64,000 nt of DNA from Omphiscola glabra (GCA_964017045.1 OZ024811.1:15581312-15645311), one strand, 5' to 3'. Positions 24,629 through 36,976 are shown, numbered from the stretch's first letter. Translations and numbers: made by a program. Notes: generated by a model from the letters alone, not told the origin.

Positions 24629-25746
24629 GTTAACAGCTATGACACCATGAGGTGTAACATAACATATTAAATAGTGTTACAACTGTGACACCATCGGGTG
24701 TGACAACTGTGACACCATCGGGTGTAATGTAACATATTAACTAGTGTTACAACTGTGACACCATCTGGTGTGACAACTGTGACACCATCGGGTGTGACGT
24801 AACATATTAACTAGTGTTACAACTGTGACACCATCGGGTGTGACGTAACATATTAACTAGTGTTACAACTGTGACACCATCGGGTGTGACGTAACATATT
24901 AACTAGTGTTACAAATGTGACACCATCGGGTGTGACGTAACATATTAACTAGTGTTACAACTGTGACACCATCGGGTGTGACGTAACATATTAACTAGTG
25001 TTACAACTGTGACACCATCTGGTGTGGCGTAACATATTAACTAGTGTTACAACTGTGACACCATCGGGTGTGACAACTGTGACACCATCGGGTGTGACGT
25101 AACATATTAACTAGTGTTACAACTGTGACACCCTCGGGTGTGACGTAACATATTAACTAGTGTTACAAGTGTGACACCATCTGGTGTGACAACTGTGACA
25201 CCATCGGGTGTAACGTAACATATTAACTAGTGTTACAACTGTGACACCATCTGGTGTAACGTAACATATTAACTAGTGTTACAACTGTGACACCATCGGG
25301 TGTAACGTAACATATTAACTAGTGTTACAACTGTGACACCATCGGGTGTAACGTAACATATTAACTAGTGTTACAACTGTGACACCATCGGGTGTAACGT
25401 AACATATTAACTAGTGTTACAACTGTGACACCATCTGGTGTGACAACTGTGACACCATCGGGTGTGACGTAACATATTAACTAGTGTTACAACTGTGACA
25501 CCATCGGGTGTGACGTAACATATTAACTAGTGTTACAACTGTGACACCATCGGGTGTGACGTAACATATTAACTAGTGTTACAACTGTGACACCATCGGG
25601 TGTGACGTAACATATTAACTAGTGTTACAACTGTGACACCATCGGGTGTGACGTAACATATTAACTAGGGTTACAACTGTGACACCATCTGGTGTGACAA
25701 CTGTGACACCATCGGGTGTGACGTAACATATTAACTACAGTGTTAA
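24629..25746. repeat. 46-bp minisatellite array with nested sub-repeats (about 1.1 kb)
   Basis: The repeat alternates AACTGTGACACCATCGGGTG with TGACGTAACATATTAACTAG and TGTTAC, a 46-bp period. About 21 copies of the TAACATATTAA word are present. Some units carry an extra 23-bp TGACACCATC half-copy, so the array has higher-order structure. Each unit holds a small inverted repeat (ACACC-ATCG-GGTGT). About thirteen units carry TGACGTAA, a CRE/C-EBP-like palindromic half, and others carry TAACGTAA. Confidence 0.9.
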
Positions 25747-26880
25747 GTTATCCATGTCAGTGAGTTTGCAAAGCCCCCCCCCCCCCCAGTTGCATTAAAA
25801 AAATATTTTACGACAAACTCAAACGTATAAAGGAAATGAGCGAAACAAAGTATGGGAGGAGCAGGGGGGAAAAAACTGTCGTAACAAAACAACATACGTG
25901 CCAACAAGAAGCCTTCTTCTTTGAACAAACAACACTAAAAAACAATATAAAATAGAACAGAAACACTTAGCTGCAAATGTATATAAAGTAAAAAAGAAAA
26001 TGAACGAAACAAAGTATGTGAAAACATGGGAAAGTATAGAAGTTAAATTGTTCCTTCTCCCTTATAACATGATTGCATACCTCCCCCCCCCCCTCAACCA
26101 CCACCACTATTAACTTATATAAAGTAAAATTTGTTGTTTTTCAGAGGTGTAAGTTGATTCACCGTTTATTGCATCTCTTTATAACCACTCTTACGCCAAG
26201 TGTTAAGTCCATTTTTTGGCGCCCGTTTATGTTGGCGCCCCACCATCCCCTTCCTATGATCTGGTCTGTTTGACGCATTCACTGTGTATTAGTGTTAGTA
26301 CGTCCCGAATGTGTTTTTTTTTTTAACCACAACAATTGACCTTGGGTGTTTGGGTGGGAAGAGGACTTTGGGAAAAAAGGTGGGGGGGGGGGGGTTAATG
26401 AAGGACTACAAGGTTGATAGGTCACGTGACCGTCTTGGTTTGAGTAAAAACCTCTCCGTGTTGGTGTTCACGTTGTCAACAGTCAGTGTGGTGCATGATG
26501 TGTGCCGCAAGCTGGGTGGGTTGGGGGGGGGGGGGTGTTGAGGGTGGTAGGCGAGCCTGGGAGCACATGGACTCAACATTGCACATTTCAAACCTGCTTG
26601 GTGAATAAGTGGCGCGCTGATGCGAAGGTGTTCACTCGAAGTGATTCATCCAATAATGATTAAAAGGTCTGTTGATTGTCAACAAAAGTGTATTCGATTG
26701 TCAAGTGTATGACTGTTCCGTATATTTTTTTATGGTGGATCAGAGAATATTAACAACCCACCCCTCCCCCCGAAGAAAAAAAAAGGCACCAGAAAGCATC
26801 CTTAACCCCAACTCCCCCACACACAAAAAGAACAACAAACAAATTCACGCTCACACACATCAATTTACTTCCTGAATGAG
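25747..26880. other. Non-coding, homopolymer-rich
   Basis: C and G runs near 25774, 26083, 26383 and 26523. A GGCGCCC-containing stretch near 26215 may be MITE debris. No exon recognised. Confidence 0.4.
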
Positions 26881-26891
26881 GAACTCTTCAA

Positions 26892-26945
26892 ATTATTATT
26901 ATTATTATTAGTAGTAGTAGTAGTAGTAGTTTTATATAGCGCGGT
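26892..26945. repeat. ATT/TAG trinucleotide tract plus TTATATAGCGCGGTACC tail
   Basis: (ATT)n passes into (TAG)n and then TTTATATAGCGCGGTACCAC. A reverse-complement version (GGTACCACGCTATATAACAC followed by AATAATAATAAT) lies at 28457-28495, so both are ends of the same dispersed retroelement-like family. Confidence 0.55.
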
Positions 26946-27682
26946 ACCACGATGTACATGAAATTTAACAAACATAATCATGAACAAAAATTAACATACA
27001 TTGATTAAATAAAATTACTATATAGGACATTGTTTGACAGCTAGGATGAGCGACATAGCTTAATTAAGTATGTTGCCGCCGAAGGGAACAGTCATTGGTT
27101 TGACCCCCCCCCTCCCCCTGTCGCGTATGGGAGTTCATTAGTAATTGATGCGATTGAATGTCATGTTTATTTTGCGCGGTGTGTGTTAGAGATTTTAAAT
27201 TAGTTAATGAACGCTCTTCCCGCGCTTGACTGAGTGACGCACTTTTATGCTAATTTTGACGTATTGTCTTGACTGTAGTGTGACGAAAGTTTTAGTCGTG
27301 CGGCAGTCTTGAGTGGAACTCTGTGGAAGTAAGATGTGCTTCTTTTACGTCTGATGATAGCGAGCTGCGCTATATGCATGTGTCTATTGAAGTTGAAGCC
27401 TGTATTTATAATTAGTTACTAAAGTCATAATTACTATGAAAAGGACTCGAGTTTATTCAGTGATATTAAGAATAGTACGACGTGTTTAAGAACTTGACGA
27501 ATTACTCAATCCAGAAGAACATAGAGGAGTTGACACCCCACCTGCCCTCCCCATCCCCACACACAGTTTCCTCTCTAATGATTCTGGCTAGGATGTTGAA
27601 AGATACTATGTGACTGACTCGGATGTCCGTCCCAGCATTAGTTCATATTCCCTAAATGCAAAAGTGGCACTTGCACTGCTAC
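26946..27682. other. Non-coding, no feature recognised
   Basis: I see no exon or repeat structure in this interval beyond C-rich runs near 27105 and 27536. Confidence 0.35.
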
Positions 27683-27836
27683 AGTGGGACAGCACTAGCC
27701 TACTGCTACAGTGGGACAGCACTAGCCTACTGCTACAGCGGGACAGCACTAGCCTACTGCTACATTGGGACAGCACTAGCCTACTGCTACAGTGGGACAG
27801 CACTAGCCTACTGCTACAGTGGGACAGCACTAGCCT
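27683..27836. repeat. 27-bp minisatellite, 6 copies
   Basis: The unit AGTGGGACAGCACTAGCCTA plus CTGCTAC is repeated almost perfectly. It has the same period as the 20.9-kb array but unrelated sequence. Open frames across it are a by-product of the period. Confidence 0.9.
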
Positions 27837-28371
27837 TCGTCTTCTGAGCCCACAATAATATTTTATTTTACGCAAAAGGACCAACACTGCCAACGCACAG
27901 AATTATCAAGCGATAATTATTACACGTACCGTAAACAAATCTGTGATACAATGTCTGGACATCCGGATACAATGAATACAACCCACTTTGACCCAGCCAA
28001 GGAAGTCCACCTGAGAGTGACCAGACGGTGACCAAGTGCCAAGGTGTCAACTCATTTCAGCCGCTTTATGACCAGCAGGTAGACCAGCTTGTTGCCGTCT
28101 GGGTGAATTTTTGGCACCCACCCCCGGGTAAAAATAGTGTGGCGGGTCTGGACCAATATTGGGAAAATTATCCGGAAGAAGCTTTAGCAATACGCATGGC
28201 CTGTTGACCGTTGGTCAGCCGTAGATGTTGTAAATAGTTGTATTTTTTTATTATGCACTATGTAAATAGTTATTGAATAGGTGGAGTGAATATACATTTG
28301 TTGTTTTTTTTTAATATTCAATTAATGTATGTTAATTAAATTTTTTTAAAGTTCATGATTATGGTTGTTAA

Positions 28372-28463
28372 ATTGTATGTACAGCGTGGTGGTGATCCCA
28401 GCCCTAAGTTGGGGTACCTTGTATGTACAGCGTGGTGGTGATCCCAGCCCTAGGTTGGGGTAC
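28372..28463. repeat. 46-bp direct duplication
   Basis: Two near-identical copies of TTGTATGTACAGCGTGGTGG...GTTGGGGTACC lie head to tail, followed by CACGCTATATAACACC and an AATAAT tract. Confidence 0.8.
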
Positions 28464-28571
28464 CACGCTATATAACACCACTAATAATAATAATAATGTT
28501 GACCGTATGGTATCTTCCAAGTCAAGTGCTTCTCAACCTTTTCAGTAAGACGGAACATCACCCCCCCTTCC

Positions 28572-29120
28572 CAGTGCCGTCTTAAGGCATGGGCCCAGTG
28601 GGCACTGGCCCATGGCTCCGCGCTTGTAGGGGCCCCACGTTTATAGGAGACTCACTCTTATAGAGGCATCATGCTTTACATATTTTCAATGAATATTGAA
28701 AGATTTTGACAATTCAATTGGATTTAAAATTCCAAATTTACCAATTTTCAAACCACAATATATATCAGCACATTCCAAAATTAATATTATAAATGCGAAT
28801 GAAAGTTGGACAATTTTAAAACTTTTAAAGGGGAATAACTCTCGTCAACAAGTTTTGCTTTTCCCACATATGAATCGAAATAAAATAAGGTAAGAATCAG
28901 CTTAGCAGAACAGTGGGACAAAAACGTTTGAACTGGCTTTCGCTTATGTGCATGGAAAAGACCATTGACTTTAAACCAATAATACCCCCCCCCCCACACA
29001 CACTGTTTGAGTATGGGGCTAGTACCCCGTTCGCCCCCTCCTCACGGCCCAGGTATGTGTGTTGCTAGGGGCTCCCATTGCATTGATGTGCCCAGGGCCT
29101 CCTATGCTAAGACGGCCCTG
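28572..29120. mobile_element. hAT-like element with CAGTGCCGTCTTA ends
   Basis: The left end is CAGTGCCGTCTTAAGGCATG and the right end is CTATGCTAAGACGGCCCTG, its near-perfect inverse, 549 bp apart. It is inserted into a C-rich run (CCCCTTCC versus CCCCCCCC), which obscures the 8-bp duplication. The outer sequence (GCTTCTCAACCTTTTCAGTA at 28531) looks like an older hAT-like repeat, so the insertion is nested. Confidence 0.7.
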
Positions 29121-30978
29121 CCCCCCCCCCCCCCTCTTCCCCGTTGCAACAGAAACTGTCGCCAAAGTTACTGACTGTTGTAAGTTTAGAAGAATAGAAA
29201 AATATTCTGAATGGACTCCTTAAGGAGCCCGGTAAATTCAATTTAGATGATTTAAACTAAATCAAAATCCACAAAGAATGAAAGACAGAATGGTACCCAA
29301 AAAAAAATAAAAAAATTACAAATGATTAATAATTGCCCTTTATGTTAAAAACGATTTTTTTAAAAACCGAGTCGTTGAAGTGGGGTACACAAGGAATAAT
29401 ACTTACAATGATAAAGGAGAAACTATTTAAAGGATATAATATGCTAAAATATGCAGGTATTATAAATGCTACACACAAAAGGAATTACCCCCCCCCCTTT
29501 CCTCTCCCCCGGGGCTCTTTGATCTGCCTCTTATCATTATACATACACGCCTGTAAATCTGAAAGTTCAGGGGTTTATTATTATTATTTTGTTGTTTCTA
29601 CATGTAGAGAGGATTGTTTATCTTCGACCGATACACGCCCTGAGAACACGATCAAATCTGGGGCAAGTCGCAGTCAAGTTGTTTTTTGTTGTCTTCACGG
29701 CCGGTAAGTGGCAGTAGAGCAGTCGAAAAGTTATTGAAGCTACAATATTTCGGCGCACCTTGTTGAGTGTCACGGATCTATGCTGTGGACATCGTCACAG
29801 ATCTTCACGGATCTATACAGATCTTTATATGCATGCTGTTGCGTAGCCAGTGGGGTGGAGAGTTGGCGGCCACTCCCCGGGATACCATTTTTTTTAAATA
29901 CTGGGGACCCTCGTATAAGGGGAGTGAAGTCTCGCCGAAGCAAAATGGACGAGCAAAATAAGGGCCAGGGTCAAGGTGAATAACCTTCCAATAAACATAA
30001 GGCTGTGTCCTTGTCCACGACCCGTCCTGCTCCTGTGTATTAATAGTAATAATAAAAATCTTTTCTACACCTGCTGAGGGCGTGGGGAGGGGTTTCTGAA
30101 TCGATCCCCTGGTAAGGAAGCGAAATCTCGCTGGGCAGTTTCGGCTAGATGTGGCCAACTGGGCGAAGAAACGCCATTAATTCAAAACCCCATTCTCCAC
30201 CAGCTCTACCAGTATCTAGCGTCTCCTATTCAGGCGCATACGTTAAAGCGCATGCGTGACGTTTACTGTAGCTTGCATGGCGATTTCATCACCAAATATT
30301 AATAAGCACAGCAGTGAAAAAATCGTACTATGGGTAGTTCCGGGCCACGTTACAGACATCACAGTTTTGTTTGAACGACACACAGCAATTTCGTGATAAA
30401 TTATTACTTTTTTTAAAAGGTTGGGTTGGGGGGGGGGGGGGGGGGAAGTAATAATGTTAAAAAAAGAAAATGTTTTTAATTTTTTTTTAATGAAACGCAA
30501 CTAGATTTTTCTAAACATCTTGTGGTGCAAGGCGTCAGATGCATGGAAAGGGCTACCTAAAGGAAAAAGTGCAAGGGCAGCGACCTGGCACGATCATGGT
30601 GAGTGGAAAACAAAAGTCACAGGAAAAAAGTCACGGAAAAAAGTCACAGGAAAAAAAAAGTCACGGAAAAAAGTCACAAATTTTGCTAGGAAAAAAGTTA
30701 CAGGAACATTCAACCATCAGATATAAATAAATTCTGAAAAAAGATTTGGGAACAAATGAATTTGTATATCTTTCGGTCCGAGCACACTCCCTTGGTGACA
30801 ATAACTAGTTTTAGTGTGGTTACAGGTATGTGCTTGTACAACAACTGGAGCGGGAGGAGCACCTTGGTTAAGTCTGACAAGATTAGGGAACAAACTATTT
30901 TTTTTTTAAATCTTGCTCTCCAAAGCCGCACTGACCACATCGAGGCCATTGATGCTTTGTCTGAATAGTTATCAGGAA
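29121..30978. other. Mostly non-coding, with weak coding hints
   Basis: A possible tiny first exon at 29945-29977 is listed separately. A short AAAAAAGTCACGG tandem lies at 30610-30700. A strong GTGAGT donor-like site occurs at 30598-30605 with no supporting exon partner found. Confidence 0.35.
29945..29977 (+). CDS. Weak candidate microprotein first exon (MDEQNKGQGQ...)
   Basis: AAAATGG gives a good start context. Ten codons follow (MDEQNKGQGQ), ending in phase 1 at CAAG|GTGAAT, as in the lysine-rich microprotein family. No partner exon was found, and the donor is weak. Read without splicing it stops four codons later. This may be chance. Confidence 0.15.
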
Positions 30979-31142
30979 CAGAGGCGTAACTGGGTCTTTG
31001 ACGCCCTTGGCTAATTTATTTTTGGCGCCCTTGATATTCAAATAAAAATATAAAAATTAGAGATTTAACGGCGCCCTTTTGAACTGGCGCAGGCCGGCGC
31101 CCTTGGCAACTGCCCCAATGCCAAGCCGTTGTTACGCCTCTG
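30979..31142 (+). mobile_element. hAT-like MITE, CAGAGGCGTAACTGGG variant
   Basis: Ends are CAGAGGCGTAACTGGGTC and GTTGTTACGCCTCTG. Flanks ATCAGGAA and ATCAAGAC agree at 6 of 8 positions, a decayed target duplication. It is close to the 35.8-kb copy. Confidence 0.7.
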
Positions 31143-31284
31143 ATCAAGACACTTATAGTGTACAATGCAATGTCCCTTGCTTTCGTTTTGATTTCTTTAC
31201 TATGTGAAATGGGTCGGTGAGATCAGACGCAAGATACTAATCTTAATCCGGTAAATTCGCACAAGAAGTACCTCACATTTTAAT

Positions 31285-31460
31285 ATGGCCGCTATCTTGA
31301 CGTAAAATTAAGAATAAAACGTTTAAAAATAATGAAAAAAATTCCTAAATCAGTAAATGTATCCCCCACCCTAACCTGAACCCTAAATTTGTAAATATAT
31401 CCCTAAAGCTATAAACACGCACATGACATGAATTCAAGGTACTCCTTGTATGAAATAGCC
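31285..31460. repeat. Interspersed repeat with CCTAACCTGAACCCTAAA tracts, copy 3
   Basis: Carries ATGGCCGCTATCTTGACG, AAAATTAAGAATAAAACGTT and CACCCTAACCTGAACCCTAA in the same order as the copy at 15.5 kb, with an ATAAACACGCACATGACATG end. Confidence 0.6.
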
Positions 31461-32047
31461 CTTAATCCTTTTGGACGAGAGCTTAATCTCTATACCCAAT
31501 TTTATTATTATACCATTTATTGTTATTCAATCTGTGATATTCCTGTTTATTGGCTTCATGCGTAATGTAAATAGTTTTGAATAAATCGTAGAATTATACA
31601 AATAACAGTTTACAAATATATATATAGGGACTTACACATATAATTTCATAAACACTGATTATTAGGAGTTTATATGAAACATATTTTGTGACTTTTTTCA
31701 TACAATCACGATCAAACCACTATAGAGGAGTAGCCGATGTTAAAACGTTCTAACGTTTAAATTGTAGGATGCAGTGGTTCGCAACCCGCAACTCCGGGGC
31801 GACATGTGGCTCTTTTGGAGAAATAGACGCCCCTGTTATTTTTATATACTATAATCTATAACAGCATACGGCTCCCAAAATATTTTCTTATCAGATGTAA
31901 TATATATATATATATATATATATATATCATATATCATTACACACAAAATGTGTGTGCGGCCCCTGCGCGAGATGATCTAAATTGCTGAAATTAACAAAAG
32001 TCCTATATGTCAATGAAGCCGGGTGTAGACCAGAAATCGTCTGTAGC
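31461..32047. other. Non-coding with hAT remnant and TA repeat
   Basis: GCAGTGGTTCGCAACCCGCA at 31771 looks like one terminus of an old hAT-like element. A (TA)n tract lies at about 31900-31926. Confidence 0.4.
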
Positions 32048-32240
32048 CAGGGCCGACCCTAACAATTGCGGGGCCCTATGCGAAACGGGCTGCGCGGGGG
32101 CCCATTCGGCATGGGTAGAGGATAAAGATAATAAGTCAAAATTAAAATTTTGTATTAGAAAATAAATTTGGGGCGGGGCCTATGAAAGTGCGGGGGCCCA
32201 TTGCGGCCGCATAGGTTGCAATGGCCTAAGGCCGGCCCTG
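32048..32240. mobile_element. hAT-like MITE with CAGGGCCGACCCTA ends
   Basis: Ends CAGGGCCGACCCTA and AAGGCCGGCCCTG form an inverted repeat 193 bp apart. The flanking 8-mers TCTGTAGC and TATGTAGC agree at 7 of 8 positions. The interior is GC-rich with GGGGCCC words and no coding capacity. Confidence 0.75.
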
Positions 32241-32843
32241 TATGTAGCTATCAAAGATCGTTACATGATGAATAACGAACACCCTAGTTATGACGCTGGG
32301 AGATGGTCATTCAGAGATGAGCCGTGACCAGCAGTGTGCAATGATTATAAGTGACGCCAAGATTATAACGTGCAAGTACAGCGCTGAATGAGCATTTTTG
32401 TGTGTGTAAGGAAACGCAGTAGGAAAGGAATACTATATACTTTAACTAAGTGTGGGTTTAATTTCATGGGCGTCGGAAATGTGAATAGTTAGGAGAATAG
32501 CCCCCCACCCACCCCCCTTTTTGTGTGTGTGTGTGTGCCACACTGGAGTTTATGATGAGATTGTCAAAATTTAAACTGAATTTAACAAACAAATTAATTT
32601 ATCCATACATGACTATTTTTAATGGACGATCAAACAAATTAATTTCAGTTTATTGCTTCTGCCTATCCTATTCATTAGGCCCGCATTTATATTTTGGTGA
32701 AGACGCCCATGTTTAATATTCTTTTTGCGTACTACTATCGGGAAAGATTAGGAGAGTATGCCACAATGTTATGTAGTCCAGTGTTTACTGTACACATGTT
32801 GCTCATTAGCTGATACTTTCACTGCAACAAGAAAACAGCTAAC
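32241..32843. other. Non-coding, no feature recognised
   Basis: A short (GT)n tract at about 32523-32537 is the only structure seen. Confidence 0.35.
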
Positions 32844-32905
32844 CTTTGGTAAACAGTTGACAAACAGTTGACGCATAAACAGTTGACTTAAAAACAGGTG
32901 ACTTA
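32844..32905. repeat. Short tandem AAACAGTTGAC repeat
   Basis: Four imperfect copies immediately precede the 33-bp minisatellite. Confidence 0.6.
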
Positions 32906-32994
32906 GAAAAACACCTATGTCGTCAAGCGGAATAGTTTTTTGTTTTTTTCGCGATTCATGGGTCAGGCCTGCAATTGGAACCATTTTCCTTAAA

Positions 32995-33905
32995 CATGGA
33001 CGAAAGAGTCACGTCCCTTTTCTCAAACCTGTACAAACGAGTCGCGTCCCTTTCCTCATACCTGGACGAACGAGTCACGCCCCTTTCCTCAAACGTAGGC
33101 TAACGAGTCACGTCCCTTTCCTCAAATCTGGACCAACGAGTCACGTCCCTTTCCTCAAACGTAGACTAACGAGTCACGTCCCTTTCCTCAAAATTAGACT
33201 AGCAAGTTATGTCCCTTTCCTCAAACCTGGACTAACGAGTCACGTCCCTTTCCTCAAACCGGGACCAACGAGTCACGTCCCTTTCCTCAAACCTGGGCTA
33301 ACGAGTCACGTCCCTTTCCTCAAACCTGGACCAACGAGTCACGTCCCTTTCCTCAAACCTGGACCAACGAGTCACGTCCCTTTCCTCAAACATGGGCTAA
33401 CCAGTCACGTCCCTTTCCTCAAACCTGGACCAACGAGTCTTGTCCCTTTCCTCAAACATGGGCTAACGAGTCACGTCCCTTTCCACAAACATGGGCTAAC
33501 CAGTCACGTCCCTTTCCTCAAACCTGGACCAACGAGTCATGTCCCTTTCCTCAAACATGGGCTAACGAGTCACGTCCCTTTCCTCAAACATGGGCTAACG
33601 AGTCACGTCGCTTCCTCAAACTTAGACTAACGAGTCACGTCCCTTCCTCAAACCTAGACTAACGAGTCGCGTCCCTTTCCACAAACATGGGCTAACCAGT
33701 CACGTCCCTTCCTCAAACTTAGACTAACGAGTCACGTCCCTTTCCACAAGCCTGGACAAAAGAGTTATGTCCCTTTACTTAAACCTGGACTAACGCGTCG
33801 CGTCCCTTTCCACAAACCTTGACTAACGAGTCATGTCCCTTTCCTCAAACCTGGACGATCGAGGCACGCCCCTTTCTTAAAATCTGCGCTAACGAATCAC
33901 GTCCC
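32995..33905. repeat. 33-bp minisatellite, about 27 copies
   Basis: Units of ACGAGTCACGTCCCTTTCCT plus CAAACCTGGACTA. The 33-bp period keeps one + strand frame open from 32917 to 33630 (237 codons, repeating SHVPFLKPGLT). Downstream units lose one T (CCCTTCC) and break the frame. There is no start context, splice signal or codon pattern beyond the repeat, so I treat it as a non-coding array. Confidence 0.9.
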
Positions 33906-35831
33906 CCTTTTCTTTTAAATAGATTAATTAGACATGAACAAGTCGTGTCAAAATAAAATTATATGTTAAACTTTAATAATACTTATACATAACACACACG
34001 TAGACGTTACGGCACGTGCCTTCATCTGTATAACAACAAAACATTTAAATAAGAATAAATTAAATTTACATTATATATATATATATATATATATATCCTA
34101 CCTAAAAAGAGAAAAAAAAGGAGTGGGCGAAAAAAACCATACGGAAAAAAACCTAGACTGACGAATCGCTTCCATTTTCTTTAAACAAGGGCTACCCACC
34201 AAGAGGAACCGGGGCGGAACGGCAAGGAACATAAGACAACCGTCACTATATATATTTCACTATAAGCTATTTCTAGATCTTTCTGACAACAATGATCTAG
34301 GTCATGTTCAACCCACACCACGGGGTTGTGCAAAGGTTGTGGTGAAGGAGAGGGCATTTTACGACGTGGGTTGAGTTCACAAACGAATTAACCGAAACGT
34401 TATAGTCTCGGTTCAGTGATTCATGAACATTTGTGACGGAACTTACAGTAGGATGTAAGTAAATACAACTGGTAGAGTAAAGGGGAGCCTGCCCCCCCCC
34501 CCCCCACGAAGCCAACTCCTGTTTCCAGTAAGTCAAGCTGCTTTGTGGCCCACCGTGCCAAAAATGTTTACTATTTACCACTTACCAAAAAAAAATTTGT
34601 CAACCCCTGCTTAAGGTATAGGAATAAAATAAATTATTTTTAAAAAATGCAAATGTTAAAAATACCTCTGGTTTTATTTTTTTATTTTTTTTTAAAATAT
34701 GAATTGGCCAACTGGCAACAACAATTATTTTTTTTTTAAATCTAGAAGGTAACATTTATTTCAGAGACGTAAATTTCAATAAATAAATATACCCGTAGTT
34801 TCAAATTAAAAGAAAAAATAATAGCTAGTATATTATTTTATTAACATGTTGAAAATTGTTTAAACACATATTTGTTTTTGTTTAGGCCTACTCCTTGGAA
34901 GTCTTGATAATATGAGCATTCATAAGCCTTGCACATTATGGCCAGGTTAAACCAGATCTTTGGATTATAATAGAGGTTCGGGTGTTAGATTTCATCCTAC
35001 AAAATCTTACATTAAAAGCCAATGTCATATTATTGCTTTTGAATTGGCAGGGGTATATGAACACGGCGTCTCAAACAGTGTCAGAGCTAGACTACAGACA
35101 CGTCACATTTCAGAGCCTTTAGAATTTATATTAAATGTCAGTTGGCAAACTTTAGCAACCAGATTTTTCTTAAATATAAATACGTCAGTACTGTGTTTAA
35201 AGACAGTATAGTTTTAAAAGAAAAGAATTAAAAAAAACAAAACAACAACAACATTTACTTAAACCTAATAAATAAATAAATGTTTTTAACTATAGAAAGA
35301 AAATTATTGTTCATTTCGTTACATAGCTCAGTGTCACAAATGTGAGCCCAAATCAAGCTGTTTCTGGGGGATATGACCGAGTAGGTACGCCAGCAGCTGT
35401 CGGTGAGTGTGTCATGAGCACAACAATTGATGTACTCGATTACTTGTATTCAGTTGCCCTGAGTTTTTTCTCCTGGAAGGGGGCGGCAAAAAGCTTGACA
35501 TCTCCCCCCCCCCCACATCCAACACCACAAGGCGGCACCAAACCCTAAGCTTCGTCACCCACTGCTTGTATTTAATGCCCCAAAATTGATTATTTATTTC
35601 AGGAGATTTAAACATAATTAAAAGGTTGTGTTTAGAGTTAAATTAATAAGACACAAACAATTTGTGTACATAAAACAGGGTATTGCATAAGCTATACAAA
35701 AAAAGTACAAGTGCAAACGCTTCGGCCGTCATGCATTCATCAGTCCAACTCATTGACGTTTAAGTTAACGTAAATTTATTTAATTAAAGTAATATATTTA
35801 TACCCAACCTTTCATCACAGATAGCTAAGAA
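33906..35831. other. Non-coding, no gene recognised
   Basis: Contains an (AT)n tract at about 34072-34095 and C runs near 34491 and 35505. An 83-codon frame at 34960-35211 lacks splice or family evidence. Confidence 0.4.
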
Positions 35832-35983
35832 AAGAGGCGTAAATGGGTTTTTGGCGTCCTTGGCTAATTTATTTTTTAAAAAATAAAAATTAAAAAATTT
35901 GAGATTTAGCGGCGCCCTTTTGAACTGGCGCAGGTCGGCGCCTTTGGCAACTGCCCAAATGCCAAGCCGTTGTTACGCCTCTG
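35832..35983 (+). mobile_element. hAT-like MITE, (C)AGAGGCGTAA variant
   Basis: AAGAGGCGTAAATGGG...TTGTTACGCCTCTG, with flanks GCTAAGAA and GCTAAGAT (7 of 8). The interior is closely similar to the element at 30979-31142. Confidence 0.7.
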
Positions 35984-36976
35984 GCTAAGATCAGCTCGAT
36001 CATGTCGAATTCTTTCCATAAAAGTAAGGACCTAAAGGCACAAACATTTATTTGTTCGCCTATATATAAGAATTTACCAGAGTGCTCTCACCAGGCTGTA
36101 AAAAAACAAAAAAAACCAAAAAACAACTTAATATTAACTCTTAAAGTCAACCTTGTCCTTATTTGAGTGAAGTTCCATTGCAAATGGTGGTTGATTTTTG
36201 TGCTGGAGAAATACTTTTAGATTTGAAAGTGAATATGTACAGTGTAAAAAAACAAAAAAAAACAGTTCCATTAATTTGAAAGAGAGTGAGCACAAATCCC
36301 TCGTGAAAACAAAATCAGAAAAACGTGTAAGGAGGGATGTGAGTGAGTTGAAGGGAAGGTGAGGAGGACATAGCTAGAGAGAAAGAGAGAGAGAGAGGGG
36401 GGGGAAACAAGGGGAGGGAGGAAGAGGGAGTGAGAGAGAGATTAAACATCTTTTATCGTTTTTAATTAAAATAAATAATAATCAAATAATGTGCTTCAAG
36501 TTCAAGCTGTGAATATAAAATTAGATTGAAATAAGACGAGAATCGTTGGCTCAGAATGCTCAAATGAGTAAAGGCTTATGACCTTCTCAACGACATATTT
36601 AGATAACAATATGGACACGAGATCCGTAATGTTGACGGGCATCGGGTTCTAATAGAAAACTTGCTGAAGGCGACAAAAACTGGTTTGGTAGTCGATTACT
36701 TTAAAAAACGACTAGCACCGCGATACTCAGGATAATTTAAATCTTTGGAAATTTACGTTTAAAACATTCTTGGCTTAAAAGTTGTGACTTTACTTTAAAT
36801 GAAGAATTCGATTATTTGTAAACCCATTTATTTTCCTTCACATTATTTGACACCAGCTTAAAGACATCATTTTTAAGTCAGTATTCGTGTTCGATTTTTA
36901 ATAAGATATCGTCATAGCGATACCAGCACAAATGGCTGGAGATTATCCCCCCCCCCCCCCCAAGTATGCCCCAAAC
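35984..36976. other. Upstream region of microprotein gene B
   Basis: Holds a purine-rich GA tract at about 36370-36440 and a C run at 36949-36961 just ahead of the TATA box. No exon recognised. Confidence 0.4.

Noticed and set aside
24629..25746. CRISPR-like array
   Set aside because: The unit is repeated in full with no unique spacers, and the genome is eukaryotic. It is a minisatellite.
30520..30726. Frame with SDAWKGLPKGKSARAATWHD and a GTGAGT donor-like site
   Set aside because: No ATG, weak acceptor and a simple AAAAAGTCAC tract downstream; possibly a LINE scrap.
34960..35211. 83-codon + strand frame
   Set aside because: Protein-like in places but with no flanking signals; I recognise no domain.
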